A DNA stretch of 64,000 nt, taken from assembly GCA_029216955.1 (NCBI GenBank), contig JANAVB010006999.1, positions 2,164,431 to 2,228,430 of the forward strand. The letters run 5' to 3'. The stretch is from Iris pallida (Eukaryota > Streptophyta > Magnoliopsida > Asparagales > Iridaceae). The notes beneath the pieces were generated by a model, which saw only the letters and a list, made by a program, of their open reading frames with translations, was not told the DNA's origin and did not search any database. A program made the position numbers and the translations under genes. Below are positions 55,790 to 64,000 of this stretch, piece by piece. The stretch's first letter is position 1; each line of letters opens with the position of its first letter.

Positions 55790-56520
55790 ATGGCTTCTTC
55801 TTCTTCCAATGCGTCTTCCAACGCCTCTTCTTCCTCCAACTCTTCATCCAATGATCCCCTCCATCTACATCACTCTGCTACTCTTGGCACAGTGCTTGTA
55901 ACCCATGTTCTCACCCCCACAAATTATCCCACATGGAGTCTTCCATCCAAACAGCATTATCCGCACAAAATAAAATCGGGTTTGTTGATGGATCTCTCCC
56001 CCAACCTGCTTCAACGGATGCTTCTTTTGCTTCTTGGACTCGTTGTGATGCCATGGTGAAGTCCTGACTCATCAACGCCCTTTCTCCGGAGATCGCAAAT
56101 AGCATCATTTATGTCCCTACAAGTCGCACTATTTGGAAGGACCTTCTTGATCGTTTTTTCTCAAAGTAATTCTCCTCGCATCTATCAATTTCGACGGGAC
56201 ATTGCTCTTTGTCGGCAAGATTTGGCTCCTATTTTAGTTTATTATACCCGTCTCAAGGCTTTATGGGATGAATTAACTCAAATTATTGAGTTTCCCTATG
56301 TTCATGTGGCTCGTTCACGGTTTTTCAAAAATATTTTCAGCATGAACAACTTACTCTAATACTCGTAGTAATATTTTGCTAATGGATCCGCTGCTCACTC
56401 TCAATCGAGCCTATTCTTTATTGATCCAAGAGGAGCAACAACGGATCATTATGGAGACGACGTCACCTTCATCGCCGGATTTAATGGCTATGGCCATTTT
56501 CGGTAAGAAGCAGCTTGGGA
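55790..56520 (+). pseudogene. Element 5 gag, first part
   Basis: ATG at 55790, then a Ser/Asn-rich start and L-T-P-T-N-Y-P-T-W-S, the N-terminal Gag motif of short-LTR copia elements. Frameshifts at about 55934 and 56165 and a TGA at about 56064 (Trp expected) break it. In pieces one can read D-A-S-F-A-S-W, I-Y-Q-F-R-R-D-I, Y-Y-T-R-L-K-A-L-W-D-E-L and a later L-L-I-Q-E-E-Q-Q-R. It is interrupted at 56526 by the long insertion. Confidence 0.8.
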
Positions 56521-59500
56521 TCGGCTGTAACACCCACTTTTCTAAAATGAGGGTAATTTTAAACTTTTGTAAAAGTTTATTATTTAATAATAGGATTTAT
56601 GATTTATAAGAATTTTTAATTAATTTAATACTATTTAAAATTGGTGAATTATAATTTTGATGTGTTAGCTAGTGAACCATAGAACTGTTGAGCCTAGAGA
56701 TTAACTATGACCATGGGGACCTAACCATGTGATTAGAATGACTATTTACAACTTTTTAGGCTAAGGGTATTTTGGTCATTTTGTGACTTTTGAATTATTT
56801 AGGATTTTGATTAATTGGTGAATTTTAGATTATTTTAATAATATTTAAATTGATATATTATGATTTTGGTCATTTTTCATATTTTAATATTTTGGGAAAA
56901 TTTTATATTTTTAATATTGTTTTTATTGGATTTGTTTAGTCGGGTTTGAGTTTCGTCTCATTCCGACTTGTATTGTGACCCGGGTAGCTTAAATTCTAGA
57001 TGGAACCCAATATTAAGTTAAGCATGGCCCACAAAACCCAACATTTAAGTTAGTTAATTAAACTAATTTTTATCATGTTAGAATGGTTAAGTTAGAGACT
57101 CAAAACTAGATCATTTTGACCCCAAACTTGAACCTAGTCTAGACTTAACCATATGAGACTAGAGAGGGGCAATTAGGACATTTTCCATTAGCCCTAATGT
57201 ACTCTTTATGGCAGCCACCTTTAGGGGAGAATGATTCATTTCATTCATTACAATTTTGCCTCTTTTATTTTCCTTTTGTCCTTCCCTAATTTTAGAGAGC
57301 CTTCCCATTGATTTGATCTCCAAATCAAATCATTCCTTCACCAAACCTTCCCTCAATCATTCTCATTCTCCAAGGGAAGGGTGCTACCAAGGATTGGAAG
57401 AGGAGTGCAAGGAGGAGTGTCCACTTTGAGGGATCTTCGTATCGGAGCCGTGTCCTAAAGGATTTCATTGGGATTTCACTCCTAATAGGTAAAACCCATC
57501 ATCTAAATCGATTTCCTTTACATATAAATTAGTTTTGAATCCGTAGGATCCATCCTCATGCATGTATCCCATTTAGATTCAAATTTGAGACCATTTGGAA
57601 GTCTCTTGAGAATTTTAGATATGTGTCTTGTGTCCTACTTGATAGATCCCAAATTAGGACACCCCATGTGTATGTATGTATGATAATAGTTTAAATAGAT
57701 ATTTAAATTCAGATTTAGAATAGTTAGATAGTGGATTGATCTTAGTTAGGATGGTTAGAATGAGTTTCATTTACCTATGTTTGTATCCAAGTATCTTGGC
57801 CTATATGTGTTCTTTTGTCCAAAACAACTCAAATTCGTCATAATATTCATCCACGTTTTTATTAACCAAAGCAAGTTAGAAATGTCATAACTTTTAGCTT
57901 AGAACTCCGATTTATCTTCCGTTTTTTTTAAAAGAACCGTATCGAAGTTAGCTTTCCAAATATATATTTTAATGAGCCAAATTATTTCTGTAACTTTCTG
58001 TAGAATTATTTGAGTGTCAGCTGTACGAAAGACGAACGTGTTTCGGTATTTTTGCGATTTCGGGAGCTTCCGGACACGAAAATGCGATCCGTTTGAAGTT
58101 TCGGAAAGCTTACACAAAGGGCTACAACATACTTTAATCCTAGAATTTAGTAGACACCCAATTGGTACAGTATTAATTTTAAGTAGAAGAGTGACTATAC
58201 GATATATGCATTTTGTGTAACCTGTGAGCCTATGTAGTATGGGTATTAAATGAATATAGAGTATGTAATACATGATATGTTAGATGAATGAAATGATATA
58301 TATATATGATATATATCCTCTTTACATTAATGTATATATATGGTTGAATGCAAGCATGTAGGAATGTAATTAATATAATGAATGTAAGCAATGCATAAAT
58401 GCATGAATGAAAGAATGATATACAATGTATGCATGAAAGTATATAATGAATAGATATGAATGCAAGGTATACATGTAATGATAGATATGAATGCATAATA
58501 TATAAATAATATAATGTAATATATAATGATAGCATGTATGGTAATGTAGAATATATGATGCAAGCATGTAAATGTCCACTGTTTTTTCTTTTCCTTACAT
58601 TTTTCTTTCCTTTCCTTTCCTTTCCATTTCAGTTTTTCTTTTTTTTTTCCTCTTCTATTTTTACATGTTATATACAATGTATATAATGTATAGATGCATG
58701 TAAGTATGTAATATGCATAAATGAATGTCATATATGAATGAATGAATGAATCAAAGGTATAAGTAAAATATAATGCATTGTAATGAATGTTAACATATAT
58801 AATGTATAAAAGTATGTATGTAAATGTGCATGAATGTATATATCTATGTAAATATACATGATGTAACATATGCCTATATATATAAATATGTATGTAATGT
58901 GGATATGCATGTATGTATGAAGGTATGTATTTATATATATTATCTATTTTATATTATGCATTGTTGTGGTTCACATTGTCTTGTGATTGTGTGAGTGCTA
59001 GCCTAGGCTTGGTTAGGCCTAGTGAGACTTGTTAGACTTGTTTGGGCTAGGACTTGACCTAGTTGACCTAATTTGACTAGTGTGGTTGACTAGAGTTGAC
59101 CAAGTGTTGACTTTAGTCTAGTTTGACCTAGACAGCATGCAGATGCATTGTACATTTTATTTATCATCTCTCGTATACATCTTGACCTGTGTTGCTCTAA
59201 ATAGGACTCTGTGGCTTCAGTTTGGACCTTTATACCTATCAGCTGTTCAGGTTATCAGGCGAGTACATTCTCTGACCGTTTCATACTTGTCTGGATTTAC
59301 ATTCTTCCTCTAGATTACTGTACTTGATGCTGACACGATTGTTATCACGGATTGGTACTATATGGATCTTCTTTTGAGATGTTATCCTCGTGTATTCACT
59401 AAATACATATTGTGATGTGCGTTTCACTTACATATTGTATTTATTGAATGTCCTTATCCTTGTATACTCATTGTGCATATTGTACTCTCATTATCACATG

Positions 59501-60353
59501 AGTCCCATGGATAGACCATTGTACAACTATTGTATAACATTGTACATCTATTGTATAACATTGTACACTATTGTATAAGATAACGTAACTGAAGTGGATC
59601 CTTGTGTATTGATTGGGGAGGAGGAGTAGAATTGATTATGTAATCAAATTCTATTGTGCAACATTGTATAACTATTGTATATATCCATTGTGCACTCACG
59701 TACAATGGAGTTACCATTGCATTGTCCTAAACCGTTTACATAACCATATTATACTCTAAATCAAATATTGCTTACGGTTCTTACTTATCATATATAGATA
59801 TTTTCTATTATCAAATCTCTGTTGTTTTTCATATACATTTTTCTTTCAGCGTTTCCTGTATGTTACTCTATTGCATGCTTTATATTTCCTAACTTGATAT
59901 GAACTGCGTGAGATATTTTGTGCTCGCTCCTGTCCTGACTGGACCTGTTGATAAATTTTACAGATAGCTTGGAGGTTGCCTGTTAGCCTAGAGGTGACAT
60001 AGTAGAGGTTGTATAGATAGTTATTTTAGTTGTCTTGAGTTGTATTTACTTTATGGATTACTGTATTTGAGATTTGAGATATTTTCTGGGTTTGTGTATC
60101 TTAGACACTTAGACTTCTATCTGCGGTATCTCTTTGTGGATTTCATATTTTATCTATCTTTTGTCATGTTCTACCTTAGATGTGATTGAGACTGTATTCG
60201 CTATGTCACCTCCATTCGGAGTATATACTATACAAGTACCTTTATATTGTTAGATGTTGACCTAGGACAGCGTTCTACCATCGACACTGCGGCGTAGGCT
60301 GGACGTACCCACGTCTCGTGCCCTTACTCTAGGGTACGGGTCATGACATCGGC
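56521..60353. mobile_element. Solo-LTR-like insertion inside element 5 gag
   Basis: The body is 56526-60348 (3823 bp), starting TGTAACACCC and ending GGTCATGACA, with target duplication tcggc (56521-56525 and 60349-60353). It has no primer site, polypurine tract, coding domain or second LTR. Long LTRs with TGTAACACCC ends are known from plant Ty3/gypsy chromoviruses, so it is most likely a solo LTR of that kind. The segment 58260-58960 is low-complexity sequence of tatgaatg and gtatgtaatg words. The gag frame resumes after it. Confidence 0.75.
58260..58960. repeat. Low-complexity atgaatg/tatgtaatg segment
   Basis: Irregular repeats of gaatgaatg, tatgtaatg and atatgaatg, with a T-rich patch (58587-58670). 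Open frames here are compositional. Confidence 0.7.
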
Positions 60354-60480
60354 GCACCTTCTTCATGCAACAGTAAATCTAGTAAAAATGTTCGTGGCAC
60401 TTGTTCACATTGCAATGGGAAGCGGCACGCCATAGACCGAGGCTATCGTCTACATCCCGAACTTGCACCTCCAGGTCATC
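60354..60480 (+). pseudogene. Element 5 gag, zinc-knuckle part
   Basis: The frame resumes after the insertion and reads C-S-H-C-N-G-K-R-H-A-I-D-R-G, a CCHC knuckle whose last Cys has become Gly. Then L-H-P-E-L-A-P-P-G-H-P, followed by a CACTA-like segment. Confidence 0.75.
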
Positions 60481-60610
60481 CACTACCAAAATAAGCTAAA
60501 TCAGCGACAAAATTAGCGACAAAATTAGCGACACAAGAAAGAAATGTCGCCAATATTTTAAACATTAGCGACGTTACTGAAAAACATCGCAAGACGTTAC
60601 TGTTTGCTAC
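60481..60610. mobile_element. CACTA-like terminal segment
   Basis: It starts CACTACCAAAATAAGC, then aaattagcgac three times and gtcgcc/gacgtt words, as in ends of CACTA derivatives. The matching right end is not found. The right limit is approximate. Confidence 0.4.
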
Positions 60611-61375
60611 GTCCAGCGAGCCACCCGATATCGGCTTCATCATCCGTCATGAGCCACCCCATTGCTACCGTCGCCAACTACTTTGCTCTCAACTTCGACT
60701 ACCATGCCTTACTTTTACTCCATAATTGTTTCAACAGATGATGGCATTTTTTCAGTCTGGTAATGCAAAGCCTTCTGTGAACATGACAGGTACTCAAACT
60801 AATATTTTTTTTTCCATCTTTTCAATGGATCATTGACTCTAGGGCTACCTATCACATGATTTATGATCCTTCTCTATTTCTTTCTTCTATCAAACTTACT
60901 GTTCCATTTTACGTCAATTTGCCTAATGGTTCTCGTGCTTCGGTTTCTCATGTTGGCACTATGCGATTAAATAACTCTATTACTCTTTCTAACATTTTTT
61001 GTGTTCCTTCTTTTGGATTCAAACTTATTTCTATTAGCAAACTTGTCACTTCTTCCCAATGTTATCCTCATTTATTTCCTGGTTCATGCTTCTTTCAGGA
61101 TGTGAAGATGAACATGAGGATTGGAGCGGGTGAACAATGTGCTGGCTTGTATTACTTTGCAAGTCTCTTTAATAACTTACCTACTGCCAATATTGTTTAT
61201 GGATTTCCTAATAATTTTCTTTTACAACGTCAGCGCTTGGCCATGCCACATCTAAACGCTTATCATTTTTAAACTTGAATTCTATTAATTATTTATGTAA
61301 TGTTTGTCCTTTTGCCAAACAAACACGTTTATCTTTTAATAAAAATATTTCAATTTCTTCAAAAGCTTTTGATTT
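60611..61375 (+). pseudogene. Element 5 protease and integrase N-terminal region
   Basis: A frame reading W-I-I-D-S-R-A-T-Y-H-M (about 60829) is the protease site, with the conserved Gly of D-S-G changed to Arg. It stays open as P-F-Y-V-N-L-P-N-G and L-I-S-I-S-K-L to a stop at about 61272. The integrase finger end (C-N-V-C-P-F-A-K-Q) follows after a frame change. Confidence 0.8.
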
Positions 61376-62232
61376 AATCCATGCTGATATCTGGGGACCT
61401 TATCACACTCCATCTTTATGTGGATCTCGATATTTTTTTGACAATTGCAGATGATTTTACGAGATGTACTTGGATATATTTGATGTATCACAAATCTGTT
61501 GTCAAAACAATATTACCATCTTTTTTCAAAATGATTTCAACTCAATTTAACACGTCCATTAAATAAGTTAGGTCTGATAATGGTTCTGAATTTATTAACC
61601 TAAGACCATATTTTTCTAATAATGGAGTTCTTCACCAAACCTGTTGTGTTGGTACCCCTCAACAATACGACATTGCTGAAAGAAAGCACAGAGATCTCCT
61701 CAATACTGCTTGTGCTCTTCGTTTTCAGTCTCACCTTCCCATAGAGTTCTGGGGTGAATGCATATTAACTGCAACCTACTGATTAATAGACTGCCCTCTT
61801 CCGTGCTTTCCAACATTACTCCTTATGAGCGGTTATTTGGTCATCCTCCAACCTATCAACATCTTCGAGTGTTTGGATGCCTTGCTTTTGCTACTATTTT
61901 ATCGTCATCTTCACGTTGTAAATTTTCCCGTAGAGCTTACAAATGCATTTTTATTGGTTATCCGTTTTCTCAAAAAGGTTTCAAATTGTATGACTTAACC
62001 TCTAAAACAAGTTTTACAAGTAGAGATGTCGTTTGCCAAGTAACCATTTTTCCATTTTCCCCAGCCAACACTCTCCTTTTGCCTAAACCATATATCGTAG
62101 CAGATCCATATCTTTCACCACTACTCCTCTTTCAAGTCCAGTCTCTGACCCACTTTCAGCCGACCAGTTGCCAAACCATCATACCCCCTCCCTTTGTCGA
62201 CTCCAGCATCTGGGCCAGATTACTCTCTTGAG
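61376..62232 (+). pseudogene. Element 5 integrase
   Basis: The catalytic core is recognisable: I-H-A-D-I-W-G-P, I-A-D-D-F-T-R, then a stop (TAA, about 61564), R-S-D-N-G-S-E-F and I-A-E-R-K-H-R, so D, D and E are all present. F-W-G-E-C-I-L-T-A-T-Y and the G-K-F/V-F-G-C-like end (V-F-G-C-L-A-F) follow. Frameshifts lie near 61430 and 61775. The linker to reverse transcriptase is Ser/Pro-rich. Confidence 0.85.
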
Positions 62233-62682
62233 AGTTCTTCTCAATACACCGCTTGGATCCCGCAGCTTCAAGCTTGGATCCAGTGCTTGCCGTCATACCC
62301 AGTTCCCGGGACGAGGGTACATCAGTAGGTCCTCCCCCGCTTATCAATGCTGACGAGTCCCTTTTACGGGATTCTCAGTCGCTTATAAGTGATGTTTCAT
62401 CTCCACGTTCTTCTTCTCTAACTCTGGCGTATGTTCCTCCTGCTACCGGAAAAACGTGTTCGTAGGCCACCATCTTATCTAAAGGACTTCCATTGTAATA
62501 CAACAGCCATGTCTTCCTGCTCCAGTGCTTCCGCTCGTTAAGGTATTCCATTTCCCTTAGAAAATTCAATTTCATATTCTCGTCTATCTTCTACTCACCG
62601 CTCATTTGTCGCATCCATTTCCTCTATTTTAGAACCTATTTCATTCTCTCAGGCTGTGCAGGATCCCCTCTGGTGAGATGCC
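62233..62682 (+). pseudogene. Element 5 integrase-reverse transcriptase linker
   Basis: Ser/Pro-rich, poorly conserved sequence with frame changes and no motif, as usual between copia integrase and reverse transcriptase. Confidence 0.5.
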
Positions 62683-63501
62683 ATGTCTGTTGAATTCAAA
62701 GTTTTGGAACAAAATAAGACTTGGTCTCTCATTTCGTTGCCGACAGGTAAGAACGCAATTGGTTATTATTGGGTTTATAAGATAAAACATAACTCTGATG
62801 GCTCTATAGAGAGATATAAGGCACGTTTGGTTGCTAAAGGTTTTACACAAATGGAGGGTCTTGATTATCATGATACTTTTGTACCAGTGGCTAAGCTTGT
62901 TATTGTTCGTTGTCTACTCTCTGTTGCCTCTGTTCATGGCTGGCCACTTCATCAGATGGATGTCCACAATGCCTTCTTACATGGGGACTTAGATGAGGAG
63001 GTTTGTATGTCTCTTCCACCCAGATTTGATCGAAAGGGGGAGAATTTGGTCTGCAAACTTCATCGTTCTTTGTATGGCATGAAACAAGCTTCACGGATGT
63101 GGTTTCAAAAATTTTCTACTGTTCTTACCTCTGCAAGCTATATTCAATCTAAATTCGATTATTCCTTATTTACAAGAGGGAAAGTATCCAGTTTTATAGC
63201 AATTTTGGTCTATGTAGATGATATTGTTATAACTGGAAATGACTCAAATGGCATTTCATCTCTTAAAGACATCCTCCATAGGCAGTTTCATATTAAATAC
63301 CTTGGTCCCTTAAAATTCTTCTTAGGGATCGAGGTGGCTTGTTCTTCAAAGGGAATTGTGTTATATCAACGAAAGTTCACTTTGGATATATTAGAAGATA
63401 TGGGACTTCTTAACTCAAAGCCTTGTGAGTTTTCCATAGATTTCAACATCTCCCCTTCTAGATATGAAGGTGAGGTGTTAGAGGACCTCTACTGTCTATA
63501 G
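62683..63501 (+). pseudogene. Element 5 reverse transcriptase
   Basis: An open frame of 272 codons with V-L-E-Q-N-K-T-W, Y-K-A-R-L-V-A-K-G-F, H-Q-M-D-V-H-N-A-F-L-H-G, L-Y-G-M-K-Q-A and the catalytic V-Y-V-D-D-I (about nt 63210). The motif K-Y-L-G-P-L-K-F-F-L-G-I-E is close to other plant copia enzymes. The frame shifts after P-S-R-Y-E-G and stops at 63499-63501. This is the longest intact piece of the element. Confidence 0.9.
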
Positions 63502-64000
63502 AAGGCTCATTAGAAGGCTACTTTATTTACAAGTTACTCGGCAAGATATTACCTGCTTTGTTAATCTATTGAGTCAGTTTGTAAGCAAATCTCGTCACCC
63601 TCATTTTGTTGCATGTAGTTGTTCGAATTCTTAGATATTTGAAACAGACACCCGGGCAAGGTATTCTTCTCTCCTCGAAATCTTCTTTGGATCTTTGAGT
63701 ATATTATGACTCGGATTGGGCAGGCTGTTAAAATACCATGCATTCTACATCACGTTATATTGCTTTCCTTGGTTCTTCTGATGTCTCTTGGCGCACCCAA
63801 AAACAAACTATTGTTTCTCGTTCTTTTGCAGAGGCTGAGTACAGGTCTATGACTTCTGTGTGCTCTGAGATTGTTCGGTTGAGATCTCATTTGAAGACTG
63901 TTTGTGTTCCTTATGTCAAACCGACTGTCTTATTTTGTCATAACTAGGCAGCCTAACATTTAGCTTATAATCCTATTTTTCATGTAAGGACGAAGCATAT
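63502..64000 (+). pseudogene. Element 5 RNase H (partial, runs off the window)
   Basis: Several frames are needed. Readable parts are V-S-W-R-T-Q-K-Q-T-I-V-S-R-S-F-A-E-A-E-Y-R (about 63780-63845) and, after a TAG near 63946, N-P-I-F-H-V-R-T-K-H at the right edge. The 3' end and LTR lie outside the window. Confidence 0.8.

Larger units (their letters stand above)
55380..64000 (+). mobile_element. Copia element 5 (continues beyond the window)
   Basis: A Ty1/copia element with a short 5' LTR, an initiator-tRNA-Met primer site and a decayed gag-pol. It lacks its 3' LTR because it runs off the right edge. It differs from elements 1-4 in Gag (L-T-P-T-N-Y-P-T-W-S) and pol, and resembles the Ale-type group with short LTRs. 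It carries a SINE in the 5' LTR, a 3.8-kb solo-LTR-like insertion in gag and a CACTA-like piece after the zinc knuckle. Confidence 0.85.

Noticed and set aside
58230..58910. Several minus-strand frames of 60-180 codons rich in Tyr, Ile and His
   Set aside because: They derive from low-complexity atgaatg/tatgtaatg sequence within the solo-LTR-like insertion.

Overview
The window looks like a heterochromatic or intergenic stretch of a flowering-plant nuclear genome. The evidence is AT-rich sequence with long (TA)n tracts, five Ty1/copia LTR retrotransposons of plant type (three with primer sites for plant initiator tRNA-Met), a plant L1-type LINE, tRNA-derived SINEs, many small DNA-transposon derivatives (MITEs), and one plant-type tRNA-Ser(AGA) gene. 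The species cannot be named from the sequence. No complete host protein-coding gene was found. The only hint of one is a minus-strand leader with a TATA box and candidate exons around 3.7-4.15 kb and 9.9-10.04 kb, split by a young copia element.

Layout. 0-4.15 kb: GC-rich block, Helitron-like end, compound microsatellite, a possible LTR-like segment, candidate gene exons. 4.15-9.90 kb: copia element 1, complete, with two 798-bp LTRs about 98% identical and TSD gcaac. It has one frameshift and one premature stop in gag-pol and an unusual duplicated primer-binding site. 9.9-16.9 kb: a fold-back repeat, copia fragments, a hAT MITE with 8-bp TSD, a SINE-like unit between two (TA)n tracts. 16.95-21.46 kb: a 5'-truncated LINE with poly-A tail. 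23.44-28.43 kb: copia element 2, a decayed relative of element 1 with a different LTR interior. 28.4-31.9 kb: MITEs and AT-rich sequence. 31.90-40.42 kb: a hAT-type element (perfect TSD aataagac) split by copia element 3 (TSD ctaat). 40.56-42.5 kb: a Tourist-type MITE and another MITE. 43.06-54.29 kb: a second hAT-type element split by copia element 4 (TSD tattg), itself split by a 2.9-kb solo-LTR-like insertion (TSD gcaag) carrying a 17-bp minisatellite. 54.31 kb: tRNA-Ser(AGA). 55.38 kb to the end: copia element 5, carrying a SINE in its 5' LTR and a 3.8-kb solo-LTR-like insertion (TSD tcggc) in gag. It runs off the right edge.

How it fits together. Each retrotransposon encodes Gag, protease, integrase, reverse transcriptase and RNase H as one polyprotein, which would package, copy and reinsert the element RNA. 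All copies are broken. Many premature stops look like C-to-T changes (CAG to TAG, TGG to TAG/TGA), as expected under DNA methylation. The most unusual signals are: (a) the duplicated primer site of element 1, with an intervening tRNA-Met-like segment; (b) a conserved non-canonical sequence at the primer-site position of elements 3 and 4; (c) a triplicated non-coding repeat between pol and the 3' LTR in both; and (d) the fact that elements 3 and 4 each sit inside a hAT-type element. I see no evidence of a wholly new enzymatic system.
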